44,132 nucleotides of DNA from Firmicutes bacterium UBA4049 (GTDB lineage: Bacteria > Bacillota > Desulfotomaculia > Desulfotomaculales > Nap2-2B), in the NCBI GenBank assembly GCA_002382755.1, contig DFZT01000056.1, positions 1,799-45,930 on the forward strand, read 5' to 3'. This document shows, one piece after another, positions 8,434 through 17,228 of the stretch (its first letter is position 1; each line of letters starts with the position of its first letter). The notes beneath the pieces were generated by a model. It saw only the letters and a program-made list of their open reading frames with translations. It was not told the DNA's origin and did no database searches. The translations under genes and the position numbers were made by a program.

Positions 8434-9394
8434 CAGGCAGTTTTCCACCTACCATGTCCGGAGAAAGTTCCAGTAATCTGGAAAGGTAAATTTCCACGTC
8501 GTTTCTGGCCTTTTCCCCCTCAACAAACTTGAGTTGTGTGCGCTTAATGCTTTGAATGAAAACCGGAGCGGGTATTTGCAAACTGGTCTGGACCAGGGAA
8601 GCCGAACCGGCCGGATTTTTCACAGTTTCGTCCATTGCCTGCGCATAAGCTTGCTGGAATGAGGTTACCAAAGAAGGATATGAATTTGCAAAACTGTTTC
8701 TGACAATCATACCAGCCTGGGGCAGTCCGGTATTTTTTCCTTCAATAGCCTGCCATCCCTCGTAAAAATTTTTGACAATCCGTACTTTGTTGTTTTTAAG
8801 CAGCGCCTGGGTTACCATCGGTTCTGGAAGAACGGCGTTCTTCGCCAACCCGCTAATCATCATCTTGGCAATTTCCGGCGAGTCAAGGTAAATTATCTTA
8901 AGATCATTTTCTGAAATCCCATTTTTATTGAGAAAATAACGCGTCAGTACATCCGGGGTAGACCCTCTTGCGCCTATGTAAAGTTCTTTGCCTTTAAGGT
9001 CGTCCCATTCGGTGACACCGTTTTTTGCAGAGACAAGGTATAAAATGCCCCAGGTATTTACATTAGCAAGGGAAATGTCAATTTTTCTGTTGTATAGTTT
9101 AGCTGCCACATTAATGGGGAGGATCGTGAAATCGGCCTCATTTCTGATTACGCGGGTGGTAGCCTCTTCGACTGTCTTATAGATAATTAAATTTATCTTA
9201 ACGCCTGAAGTCAGTTCCTTGCCTGCCATTTTAAGAAGGGGAGCTGTTGCAGGGGCTATCGGAGCCTGGACGGTAATTTGCCCCGGCATTTTTAAGGATT
9301 CTTTTTGTTGTTTTTCACCTGTTTGTGTCTTGGCGCATCCGGTAATAAGCAGTGCGATAATCAGGCCGGTAATTAAAAAAGCCTTTTTAATCAA
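8408..9394 (-). CDS. ABC importer substrate-binding lipoprotein (NMT1/THI5-like)
   Basis: A 328-residue extracytoplasmic binding protein. It has a lipoprotein signal peptide with lipobox LITGC (lipidated C20), a charged linker, and a periplasmic-binding-protein type 2 fold. Regions such as EADFTILPINVAAKL and YIGARGSTPDVLTRYF are typical of NMT1/SsuA-like proteins. It is the first gene of a three-gene importer operon. The start is TTG with AAGGA close upstream. The ligand is unknown; no enzyme gene in the operon hints at it. Confidence 0.85.
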   Translation of the reverse strand: MIKKAFLITGLIIALLITGCAKTQTGEKQQKESLKMPGQITVQAPIAPATAPLLKMAGKELTSGVKINLIIYKTVEEATTRVIRNEADFTILPINVAAKLYNRKIDISLANVNTWGILYLVSAKNGVTEWDDLKGKELYIGARGSTPDVLTRYFLNKNGISENDLKIIYLDSPEIAKMMISGLAKNAVLPEPMVTQALLKNNKVRIVKNFYEGWQAIEGKNTGLPQAGMIVRNSFANSYPSLVTSFQQAYAQAMDETVKNPAGSASLVQTSLQIPAPVFIQSIKRTQLKFVEGEKARNDVEIYLSRLLELSPDMVGGKLPDEKFFLKK

Positions 9395-9535
9395 TTCCTT
9401 TACCTTTCTTTTATCTTATTTTCATTTTACCAAAATAGGAGTTTCAATATTTTTCCCTTTGCGCTATGTTCGATTATACATGAATAATCATAAACATCAA
9501 GCTTGTAAGACGACAAACGGTCATTAAAAGGCTGC

Positions 9536-10594
9536 TTAAAATTGCCAGTCCGGGGAAGCGTGAATTGCCCCGTATCCGTACCCGCCGGCTATACTTCTTC
9601 CCATCTGTTCAAGCTCCTCTTTCCACCGTAAATATGAGTTGCCGGACTGTGTTCTTGTTCTCCCGGGATAAATGTCATAGTAGGACCGGTAGGGCAGGGG
9701 AGTTAAATCAGGCATTACTACATTTGCGCCGGATTTAAGAGCAAGCCGCCTTCCGGAAGCGTGAACCGCGGCGATTGCGGTTGTGGCCGGCAAATGCGTC
9801 AGCGGCAGCAAGAGGCGTGTTACCGCCAGGGCTTTCAAGTTTAAATACAGATCGCCCGGCAAAGAATTTCTCAAGGGAGTCTGCAGGTGCGGAATAAAAG
9901 GGCCGATACCGGCCATCTCAACCCCCAGTTTCCTGAGCAGCAGGATGTCCTCAGTGACAGAGTCCAAGCTTTGTCCTGGCAAACCTATAATATTCCCGCT
10001 TCCTACCTGATAGCCAAGTTCTTTCAGTAAACTTAACTGTTTGAGCCTGCCGGTCAGGTTTGTTCCGGGTCTCAGCCGTCCGAAAAGGAATGGTTCACTT
10101 GTCTCGAATTTTAAAAGATAACGATCAGCCCCGGCAAGGCGCATTTTTTGGTAAGCATCTTTTGTCAAATCACCCAGAGAAAGTGTTACTGCGACATCTG
10201 AACATGCTTTGATGCGGCGGACTAAATCGGCGATTACCTCCGGTTTATAGTGAGGGTCTTCTCCCGCCTGGAGCACAATGGTTTTAAATCCCTCCCGGCT
10301 TGCCTTGACGGCTGCGGAGAATATTTCATCCGCCGGCATTCTGTAGCGGGTGAGTTTCCGGTTATCCCTTCTCAAACCACAGTAAAGACAGTTCTTAATA
10401 CAATTGTTTGAGAACTCAATAATTGCACGCAGGTGGACTTCTTTGCCCAGATACCTTTCGCGGACTTCGTCGGCTTTTTGAAACAATGCCTGCAACTGTT
10501 CCCCCTCAGCCCGAAGCAAGGCCGCAATATCTTCCCCGGAAAGAGAATGAGCCTTTTCATATCTGTCAAAAATCGCGGAAAACCGTTCTTCCAG
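9536..10594 (-). CDS. hydE: [FeFe]-hydrogenase H-cluster maturase HydE (radical SAM)
   Basis: A radical SAM enzyme needed to build the 2Fe subcluster of the H-cluster from the HydG product. The cluster motif CxxxCxxC appears as CIKNCLYCG (C65, C69, C72), followed by GLRRDN, typical of HydE. TIVLQAGEDPHY, GNIIGLPGQ and GIGPFIPHLQTPL are family blocks. I see no C-terminal cysteine cluster like the second cluster site of Thermotoga HydE. No ATG fits: the best start is a CTG at 10594 with GGAGGT 7 nt upstream, giving 352 residues, close to the family length. A TTG at 10609 overlaps that ribosome binding site. The start lies inside the 3' end of hydF, so translation is probably coupled. It is the last gene of the maturation operon. 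Confidence 0.9.
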   Translation of the reverse strand: MEERFSAIFDRYEKAHSLSGEDIAALLRAEGEQLQALFQKADEVRERYLGKEVHLRAIIEFSNNCIKNCLYCGLRRDNRKLTRYRMPADEIFSAAVKASREGFKTIVLQAGEDPHYKPEVIADLVRRIKACSDVAVTLSLGDLTKDAYQKMRLAGADRYLLKFETSEPFLFGRLRPGTNLTGRLKQLSLLKELGYQVGSGNIIGLPGQSLDSVTEDILLLRKLGVEMAGIGPFIPHLQTPLRNSLPGDLYLNLKALAVTRLLLPLTHLPATTAIAAVHASGRRLALKSGANVVMPDLTPLPYRSYYDIYPGRTRTQSGNSYLRWKEELEQMGRSIAGGYGYGAIHASPDWQF

Positions 10595-11888
10595 ATTTAT
10601 TACCTCCAATCGCTTCTTTAAACCCCAGAGGAATTTCATCCTCATCGTATAGGTCCGGCTGCCAATCAAGAAGAGCCAGCGCCTCCGGGAAAGGAGACAA
10701 CGCACGGTGCAGAATACCCTGTATGTAAGCTATCAAGACGCCGTAGTTAACCATGGGTACATCTGCTTCTCGGGCCTGCAGAATACGAAAAAGCATTTCC
10801 CGCCGGTTCAGCATACATGCCCCGCAGTGAACAACGAGCTTATATTCTTTCAGATTTTCAGGCAGTGGACCGCCTCCCGATATAATATCGAAGCAAAGCT
10901 CTGCTCCCGCCGATTGCCGCAGCCATCTTGGTATTTTTACCCTGCCGATATCGTCGGCTGCAGGATGATGCGTACAGGCCTCCGCGATTAAGATTTTATC
11001 CCCCGGCGCGAGCGCAGGGATTGCTTTCAGACCGGCCACCAGGGTGTGAAGGTCGCCTTTGTATCTGGCGAATAAAACAGAGAAAGATGTAAATAAAACG
11101 TCGCCGGGCGTGTCTGCTGCCGCCTTGAGGTAGGCTGACGCATCCGTCACGACCAGCTTCGGGCGGATGGACATTCCCTGTATAATGTGGCGAAGTTCCC
11201 TTTCCTTGACCATTATGGCGACACAGTCATGTTCCAGAACATCCCTGATCAGCTGCTGCTGAGGAAGAATGATTCTTCCTTTGGGGGCGGCTTTGTCGAT
11301 AGGAATCACCAGGATTACAGTATCTCCCGGCGAGAGCAGATCGCCAGCAATTGTAGGGGGCGTCCAATCGCCCGGCACGTGTTTGACGATCGTCCGGAGC
11401 AGTTCTTCAATTCCTGCGCGTGTGCGGGCGCTTACTTTAACCAATGGTATTGCAGGGGAATCCGCCCATTTTAAACAGGAGGTATCCGGGCGGAGATCTA
11501 TTTTATTGATCACGCCGATTATGGGGATATTGCGTTTCTTTGCCGCGGCTAAAATTTCCTCTTCGCTTTCCCCAAAACCTGTTTCAGGATCAAGAACGAG
11601 CAGGACAAGATCGGTTTTTTGAAGAACTTCGAGACTCTTTCCCGCTCTTTTAGCGCCCAGGCTGCCTGTGTCGTCAATTCCCGCCGTGTCAGTGAGCAAA
11701 ACCGGCCCAATGGGGAGGATTTCCATGGCTTTTTCAACAGGGTCGGTAGTTGTACCGGGCAGGTCGGCTACAATGGCTACTTCCTGGTTGGTTAGCGCAT
11801 TAATCAGGCTTGATTTGCCGGCATTGCGCCGTCCCAGAAAGGAGATCCTGACCCGCTGGCCGCGCGGAGTCGAGTTAAGATTATTCAT
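10566..11888 (-). CDS. hydF: [FeFe]-hydrogenase maturation GTPase and scaffold HydF
   Basis: HydF carries the 2Fe precursor and transfers it to apo-HydA. The N-terminal GTPase has P-loop GRRNAGKS (19-26), switch PGTTTDP, DTAG and a NKID motif. The middle is a dimerisation region. The C-terminal Fe-S domain has ACTHH and VHCGACM, matching the family C-x-H ... H-C-x2-C pattern. An upstream extension of the frame lies within hydG and is not real. GGTGGG lies 7 nt before the ATG at 11888 (MNNLNSTP); an ATG six bases earlier is too close to the ribosome binding site. The length of 440 residues is slightly above the usual 400-410. Confidence 0.92.
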   Translation of the reverse strand: MNNLNSTPRGQRVRISFLGRRNAGKSSLINALTNQEVAIVADLPGTTTDPVEKAMEILPIGPVLLTDTAGIDDTGSLGAKRAGKSLEVLQKTDLVLLVLDPETGFGESEEEILAAAKKRNIPIIGVINKIDLRPDTSCLKWADSPAIPLVKVSARTRAGIEELLRTIVKHVPGDWTPPTIAGDLLSPGDTVILVIPIDKAAPKGRIILPQQQLIRDVLEHDCVAIMVKERELRHIIQGMSIRPKLVVTDASAYLKAAADTPGDVLFTSFSVLFARYKGDLHTLVAGLKAIPALAPGDKILIAEACTHHPAADDIGRVKIPRWLRQSAGAELCFDIISGGGPLPENLKEYKLVVHCGACMLNRREMLFRILQAREADVPMVNYGVLIAYIQGILHRALSPFPEALALLDWQPDLYDEDEIPLGFKEAIGGNKSGRTVFRDF

Positions 11889-11934
11889 TTTCATCCCACC
11901 TATCTTAATGTTTTGGAACCATACTCGTATATGT

Positions 11935-13413
11935 TTAAAATTTAAGGTCTCTTTGCCCTTCCTCCATTTGCTCCAGCAGAGTTTCCAACTTTTGCGCTCT
12001 TTTCGGCATTCCGGCCCGGAACCAGTCGATGTGGTTCCGGATAACCTTTTCACCGGCAAGGCGGGTTTCCGGTGAGGCATAATCCAGCAAGTATTCTTTA
12101 AAAGTCAGTACGGCGTTTGGAAGGCAGAAGTTTTTAACGAGTCCTTTTTTGGCATAGCTCATGAAGTTGCAGCCAGTTCTTTCCGCCCTGTAGCAGGAAG
12201 TGCAGAAAGAAGGTATATAACCGTCCCGGCATAGCTCCTGGATAAAGCTGTCCAGTTGGCGCGTGTCGCCGAGCTGGAACTGCTGCCGGTTCATAATGTG
12301 CTCCCGCTCCATCTCCGCATAACCGCCGACTGCGATGCGGGAGCCGGCGTCTGTTTGGGAGACGCCAAGTTTGATCGCCTCCCGCCTCATCTCCGGAGTT
12401 TCACGGCAGGTCAGAATAAGCCCGGTGTAAGGCACGGCGCACCTTAAAACGGCGATTACCTTCTTGAAGTCGTCGTCGCTGACCAGGTAACGTGAAGAAA
12501 CGGACAGCGGAGTATTTATCGCCGGTTCCAATCTTGGAAAGGAAATTGTATGCGGACCCACCCCGAATTCCTCTTCCAGGCTATGAGCATGGCGGATCAG
12601 GCTGAGCACTTCGAACCGCCAGTCATAAAGGCCGAAGAGAGCTCCGATGGCGACATCGTCTATACCGGCCTCCTGGGCGCGGTGCAGGGCAAACACCCGC
12701 CAGCGGTAGGAGCCTTTTAGGGTATTGATCGGGTGCATTTTTCTATAAGTCTGGTGGTGATATGTTTCCTGGAAAACTTGGTATGTTCCTATACCGGTTT
12801 CTTTAATCCGGCGGTATTCCTCAATGCTGAGCGGGGGCGCATTGACATTGACCCGCCTTATTTCATTGCGGCCGTTTTTAGTTTGATAAATTTTTTCTAT
12901 CGAGCTGCACATATAGTCAACATCGCTGTCAGGATGTTCGCCGCAGACCATGATCAGGCGCTTTTGTCCTTTGGAAGTCATTATTTTAATTTCTTCCCCG
13001 ATTTCATCCATGGAAAGGGTGCGTCTTACCAGTTCATTATTTTTTTCCCGAAAGCCGCAGTAAGCGCAATTATTTACACAGGGGTTGGAGATGTACAGCG
13101 GAGAAAAAAGAACAATCCGGTTGCCGTAAATCTCCTGTTTTATCCAATATGCCGTCGAAAATAATTCGTCGACTAGCTCCTGGTCCCGGCAGTTCAGCAG
13201 AACAGCAGCGTCTTCCAGGGACAGTCCGTTGAGTTCCCTTGCCTTGGCTAAGATTTCTCTTGCCTGTGTGCTTTCAGGCGTAAGGGCACTGTTGAGCGTG
13301 TTCATAATCAAATCGTCGTTAATAAAATCTTCCGGTCTTTCGGCTTCTTCATAATGCCTGATTGTTTTCAGGCGTTCTTCACGCCAGGTTTGCTCATCTT
13401 GATTCAATTTCAT
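11935..13413 (-). CDS. hydG: [FeFe]-hydrogenase maturase HydG (radical SAM tyrosine lyase)
   Basis: HydG cleaves tyrosine to p-cresol, CO and cyanide and builds the Fe(CO)2CN synthon of the H-cluster. The radical SAM motif CVNNCAYCGF (C112, C116, C119) is in place. The C-terminal auxiliary-cluster region with CTSCYRAERTGCNFM distinguishes HydG from ThiH. The 492-residue length is normal for HydG. The start ATG has AAGGAGG four bases upstream. It sits between aspA and hydF in one operon. Confidence 0.95.
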   Translation of the reverse strand: MKLNQDEQTWREERLKTIRHYEEAERPEDFINDDLIMNTLNSALTPESTQAREILAKARELNGLSLEDAAVLLNCRDQELVDELFSTAYWIKQEIYGNRIVLFSPLYISNPCVNNCAYCGFREKNNELVRRTLSMDEIGEEIKIMTSKGQKRLIMVCGEHPDSDVDYMCSSIEKIYQTKNGRNEIRRVNVNAPPLSIEEYRRIKETGIGTYQVFQETYHHQTYRKMHPINTLKGSYRWRVFALHRAQEAGIDDVAIGALFGLYDWRFEVLSLIRHAHSLEEEFGVGPHTISFPRLEPAINTPLSVSSRYLVSDDDFKKVIAVLRCAVPYTGLILTCRETPEMRREAIKLGVSQTDAGSRIAVGGYAEMEREHIMNRQQFQLGDTRQLDSFIQELCRDGYIPSFCTSCYRAERTGCNFMSYAKKGLVKNFCLPNAVLTFKEYLLDYASPETRLAGEKVIRNHIDWFRAGMPKRAQKLETLLEQMEEGQRDLKF

Positions 13414-13440
13414 TGGCCTCCTTAGTTAATTTTCAAATTT

Positions 13441-14925
13441 TCATCTTTCTCTTTCCTTAGCTTCATTTTTAAGCTTGAAAAAACGGGCGCCAGCCACCCC
13501 TGGAGTAGTCAGTTCTTCAGGATGAACAATGGCTTCAATCTCTTCCCTGGAAAAAAGCCCGTCTTCAATCAGCAGTTCCGTAACCGGTTTTTGAAGTTCG
13601 ACTGCGCGGTGAATTATCTCACTTGCTTTTTCATAGCCCAGGTAGGGGGCAAATGCGGTTATGACGGCGTTGCTTTTATCCAAAAGCTCGCGGCAACGCC
13701 CGGCGTCGGCTGTAATACCCCGGATGCACTTAATGTTAAGAAGCTTTACGGCGTTGATCAGCATGGTCAAAGACTGCAGCAGGTTGCAGGAAATAAGAGG
13801 AAGAAAAGCGTTTAGCTCAAACTGCCCGGAGGCGGCGGCAAGGTTTACACACAGGTCAGCGGCAATAACCTGAAAAGCGACCTGGGTGGTCATTTCGGGA
13901 ATTACAGGGTTGACCTTTCCCGGCATGATTGATGAACCGGACTGAACTTCCGGCAGTTTCAACTCACCGAAGCCCGCCCGCGGCCCCGAGGAGAGCAGGC
14001 GCAAATCCCCGCAAATTTTGGCAAGATTAACTGCAGCCGCCTTGATGAAGCCGGAGACTTCAACGAAAATATCTGCGTTTTGAGTGGCTTCAAAGGGGTT
14101 TTCAGCACGGGCCAGGCCAAATCCCGTCAAATCGCGAAGGATTTCAATCACCCGGAATATATACCGCCGGTTAGCATTTAAACCCGTGCCCACAGCAGTG
14201 CCTCCCAGATTGACCTGGCGAAGTCTTTCTTCCGCTTTGTACAGCCGCCACCAGTCACGGGCAACCGCTTCAGCCCAGGCGCCAAACTCCTGTCCCAGCG
14301 TGACTGGTACCGCATCCTGTAGTTCTGTGCGTCCGATTTTTAAAACAGCGTTAAATTCCCTTTCTTTCGCCTGCAGCGCATCCTGCAGTCCTGCCAGTGA
14401 AGAAGAGAGTTCACGGATAAGTTTAATAGCCGCTATGCGCAGAGCTGTCGGGTAGACGTCATTGGTTGACTGGCCGAGGTTAACATGGTCGAGGGGGTGT
14501 ACGATAAGGTAGTTGCCCTTTTTTTCTCCGAGAATTTCAATAGCCCGGTTGGCAATAACTTCGTTAACATTCATATTGGTTGAGGTTCCGGCGCCGCCCT
14601 GAAAGGCGTCAGTGACCATCCAACTAATTAACTTTCCGGCGGCGAGCTCACCTGCGGCTTGAACAATTGCCGGACCGCGCCTTTCATCAAGCAGGCCTGT
14701 TTCCATATTGGCCAGCGCAGCCGCTTTTTTTACCAGGGCCATTGCAAAAATAAGCTCCGGATGGACCTTGGTCCCTGAAACTGAAAAGTTTTCCTGAGCC
14801 CGTAGGGTATGAATTCCGAAATAGGCTCCGGCCGGAACCGATCTTTCCCCGAGCAGGTCTTTTTCTATGCGCGTGCCGGTTGAATCAATCTCTTCAAGGA
14901 TAGCGTCAGTCAATATTTTTATCAA
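13441..14925 (-). CDS. aspA: Aspartate ammonia-lyase
   Basis: A member of the fumarase/aspartase superfamily, closest to aspartases: EKDLLGERSVPAGAYFGI at the N-terminus, AFQGGAGTSTNMNVNEV, HVNLGQSTNDVYPT and the signature GSSIMPGKVNPV. It converts aspartate to fumarate and ammonia. The track frame starts at 14994 inside a terminator hairpin; GGAGG with a 5-nt spacer selects the TTG at 14925 (LIKILTD), giving 494 residues. It is embedded between the TM1266-like gene and hydG. Aspartase genes are recurrent neighbours of H-cluster maturases, and it may supply ammonia for the azadithiolate bridge; that link is inferred from context. A plain catabolic role remains possible. Confidence 0.88.
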   Translation of the reverse strand: MIKILTDAILEEIDSTGTRIEKDLLGERSVPAGAYFGIHTLRAQENFSVSGTKVHPELIFAMALVKKAAALANMETGLLDERRGPAIVQAAGELAAGKLISWMVTDAFQGGAGTSTNMNVNEVIANRAIEILGEKKGNYLIVHPLDHVNLGQSTNDVYPTALRIAAIKLIRELSSSLAGLQDALQAKEREFNAVLKIGRTELQDAVPVTLGQEFGAWAEAVARDWWRLYKAEERLRQVNLGGTAVGTGLNANRRYIFRVIEILRDLTGFGLARAENPFEATQNADIFVEVSGFIKAAAVNLAKICGDLRLLSSGPRAGFGELKLPEVQSGSSIMPGKVNPVIPEMTTQVAFQVIAADLCVNLAAASGQFELNAFLPLISCNLLQSLTMLINAVKLLNIKCIRGITADAGRCRELLDKSNAVITAFAPYLGYEKASEIIHRAVELQKPVTELLIEDGLFSREEIEAIVHPEELTTPGVAGARFFKLKNEAKERER

Positions 14926-14946
14926 AGATACCTCCTTTAACATTTT

Positions 14947-14981
14947 TATAAAAAAAGCCCACTTCTGCAAAAAGTGGACTT
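14947..14981 (-). terminator. Hairpin with U-tract between the TM1266-like gene and aspA
   Basis: The stem AAGTCCACTT / AAGTGGGCTT (one mismatch) has loop TTTGCAG and is followed by TTTTTTT on the minus strand. It would end, or reduce, transcription from the TM1266-like gene into aspA. Confidence 0.75.
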
Positions 14982-15075
14982 CGGACTTGGTCAAGCATTT
15001 ACGCAGATCCTTGATTGCAGGAATACTCCCTTTTCGCAGACGCTTAAATTATTTAGTTGTGTTGAAGGCAAATTA

Positions 15076-15324
15076 TTAAGTACAGATGACTGATTTTACC
15101 TCGACACTTTCAATATTGCCCAGCTTGCCTGTTAAAGCGCCGATTTGATCAGTGTCGCCTTCAAAAGTAAGGGCAATAACAGAAACATTTCTTTCCTTGT
15201 ATGGTATACCCATTCTTCCAATGACAATGTCAGCATATTCGCTAAGAATGCTGTTTACCTTGGGAGCGGCGGTTTTCCGGTCGGTAATTACTATACCGAT
15301 TACACCGATCCTTTTTTCTTTCAT
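15076..15324 (-). CDS. TM1266-like iron-only hydrogenase system regulator
   Basis: An 82-residue protein resembling TM1266 of Thermotoga, a small ACT/NikR C-terminal-like ferredoxin-fold protein found almost only with [FeFe]-hydrogenase maturation genes. Its exact role is not established; it is usually called a putative regulator. Visible blocks are RIGVIGIVI, RMGIPYKERNVSVIAL and the C-terminal KSVICT. No DNA-binding domain is present. GGAGG overlaps the upstream TTG of the open frame and lies 8 nt before the ATG at 15324, so translation begins at MKEKRIG. It is bracketed by two intrinsic-terminator-like hairpins. Confidence 0.88.
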   Translation of the reverse strand: MKEKRIGVIGIVITDRKTAAPKVNSILSEYADIVIGRMGIPYKERNVSVIALTFEGDTDQIGALTGKLGNIESVEVKSVICT

Positions 15325-15356
15325 TTGTTCTTCCTCCAATCATATCATTAATTTAC

Positions 15357-15392
15357 AAAAAAATCTACTTTCCTCAAGGGGAAAGTAGATTT
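15357..15392 (-). terminator. Terminator or attenuator between hydA1 and the maturation genes
   Basis: A perfect 13-bp stem (15361-15373 with 15380-15392) with a 6-nt loop, followed on the minus strand by TTTTTTT. It follows the hydrogenase structural genes and precedes the TM1266-like gene by about 35 bp. Confidence 0.85.
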
Positions 15393-15425
15393 AATAAACT
15401 ATTCTACAGACCCCTTGGCTTCAGT

Positions 15426-15454
15426 TTTATACCTTGTTCGCAGGGCTTTGTCAG
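15426..15454 (-). promoter_or_regulatory. Possible promoter for the H-cluster maturation operon
   Basis: On the minus strand CTGACA, a 17-bp spacer and TATAAA lie just after the hydA1 stop codon. A transcript from here would run through the hairpin at 15357-15392, which would then act as a leader attenuator. No direct evidence for use. Confidence 0.4.
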
Positions 15455-15463
15455 ATTATTGCT

Positions 15464-17191
15464 TTAGTCCTCTTTATAAACTCCCCGTGCCGTATATTTG
15501 GTATGAAGGAGGTGATGTGATTTCTCCCCCAGAGGTGTGCCCAGGAATTCTTCGTAAATCTTTGTTATTGAAGGGTTCTGATGTGATTTGCGAAGCCCAA
15601 GGCTTCTGTCTTCCTGGTACAGCGCCTCCGCTCTTAACCGCCTGATTTCATTATCCACCGGAATGGGCTGCCCGCCGCCGCTGACGCAACCGCCCGGGCA
15701 GGCCATGATCTCGATAAAATGGTACTGGGTCCCTGCTTTGATGCTTTCAAGCAGTTTTCTTGCATTTCCTAAACCGTGCGCTACGGCCACCTTGACGTCT
15801 CCGATTCCTTCTATCGGTATGGTGGCTTCTTTTATTCCCTGAAGGCCCCTGACAGCCATAAATTCCACATTGTCCAGGGTCTTTCCGGTTGCTACTTCAT
15901 AGGCTGTCCTCAGGGCGGCTTCCATTACGCCGCCTGTGGCGCCAAAAATTGTGCCGGCGCCGGTATATTCTCCCAGCGGGTCATCATAGGAACCGTTTTC
16001 CAGACTGGCAAAATCTATGCCTGCCTGCTTGATCATCTTGGCCAGTTCCCTGGTTGTGATAACGTAGTCTACATCTTTGAAGCCACTGTCGGTCATTTCA
16101 GGCCTGTTGCATTCAAATTTCTTGGCTGTGCAAGGCATTACGGATATGACCACCATGTCTTTCGGATCTATACCCGCCTTTTGGGCGTAGTATGTTTTAG
16201 TAAGCGCGCCAAGCATCTGGTGCGGGGACTTGCAGGTTGAAAGGTGAGGGAGCATTTCCGGATAGAAATGTTCGATAAATTTAATCCAGCCGGGGCTGCA
16301 GCTGGTTATTAGCGGCAGCGTCCCTCCTTCCTTGACCCTTTTTAAAAGCTCGTTGCCTTCTTCAATGATGGTCAGGTCGGCGGCAAAGTTTGTGTCAAAA
16401 ACAAGGTCAAAGCCAAGTTTTCTTACTGCCGCCAGCATTTTTCCGGTAACCAGGGCGCCCGGGGCAAAGCCGAATTCTTCTCCCAGAGCTGCTCTTACCG
16501 CCGGCGCGTCCTGAATAGCCACAATCTTTGTCGGATCGGCCAGAGCTCCCCATACATCTTCAATGTTTTCTTTTTCAGTGATTGCTCCTACGGGGCAGAC
16601 AACGGTACACTGCCCGCACATAGCGCAGGCAACGTCGTTTAAGCTGGCGTCAAAGGCAGGTTCAACCCTTGTCTCAAATCCCCGGCCCTGTGTGAAAATG
16701 GCGCTCACGCCTTGAATCTCTTTGCAGACAGTCACGCATCTGCGGCAAAGGATGCATTTGTTCTGGTCCCTTCTTATTGAAGGCGAGAGGTCATCTATAC
16801 GGCCCTCGCTCTGTTCGCCTCTGAATCGTACTTCCCTGATTCCCAGTTCTTCAGCCAAACCCTGCAGTTCGCAATTGAGGTTGCGGGCGCAGGCCAGACA
16901 TTCCATGGGATGGTTGGAAATAAGCATTTCTACTGCAAACTTTCTGGCTTTTCTTACCCTGTCATTGTTTGTATTTACGACAAGCCCTTCGCTTGCCGGG
17001 AAAACACATGATGCCTGCAAGTTGCGGTTACCTTCAATTTCCACCAGACACACCCTGCAGGCTCCGATAGCCTGGACTTCCGCTAAGTAACAAAGCGTAG
17101 GGATATGGATGTCGGCCTTTTGAGCGGCTTCCAGTATTGTCGCGCCATCCTCAACCTGCACTTTTTGGCCATTTATGGTTAAGTTAATCAT
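15464..17191 (-). CDS. hydA: [FeFe]-hydrogenase catalytic subunit HydA1 (NuoG-like, M3 type)
   Basis: A 575-residue catalytic subunit that reduces protons to H2 at the H-cluster. An N-terminal 2Fe-2S domain (C34, C45, C48, C62) is followed by a His-ligated 4Fe-4S (H94, C98, C101, C107). Two 4Fe-4S follow, CILCRRCVTVC (146-156) and CAMCGQCTVVC (189-199). The H-cluster motifs are TSCSPGW (296-302), MPCTAKKFE (352-360) and MACPGGCVSGGGQP (496-509). The first motif has Ser where many hydrogenases have a second Cys; I recall the same in HndD-type multimeric enzymes. It is encoded after the NuoE- and NuoF-like subunits, as in confurcating HydABC complexes. A second catalytic subunit lies upstream in the same operon. 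Confidence 0.93.
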   Translation of the reverse strand: MINLTINGQKVQVEDGATILEAAQKADIHIPTLCYLAEVQAIGACRVCLVEIEGNRNLQASCVFPASEGLVVNTNNDRVRKARKFAVEMLISNHPMECLACARNLNCELQGLAEELGIREVRFRGEQSEGRIDDLSPSIRRDQNKCILCRRCVTVCKEIQGVSAIFTQGRGFETRVEPAFDASLNDVACAMCGQCTVVCPVGAITEKENIEDVWGALADPTKIVAIQDAPAVRAALGEEFGFAPGALVTGKMLAAVRKLGFDLVFDTNFAADLTIIEEGNELLKRVKEGGTLPLITSCSPGWIKFIEHFYPEMLPHLSTCKSPHQMLGALTKTYYAQKAGIDPKDMVVISVMPCTAKKFECNRPEMTDSGFKDVDYVITTRELAKMIKQAGIDFASLENGSYDDPLGEYTGAGTIFGATGGVMEAALRTAYEVATGKTLDNVEFMAVRGLQGIKEATIPIEGIGDVKVAVAHGLGNARKLLESIKAGTQYHFIEIMACPGGCVSGGGQPIPVDNEIRRLRAEALYQEDRSLGLRKSHQNPSITKIYEEFLGTPLGEKSHHLLHTKYTARGVYKED

Positions 17192-17228
17192 CCCGGGTGT
17201 TCACGCTCCTTGTTTCGTATTTGGAAAT

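Noticed and set aside
14926..14994. N-terminal extension of AspA from an ATG at 14994
   Set aside because: The extension runs through a terminator hairpin and U-tract, and the ribosome binding site points to the TTG at 14925.
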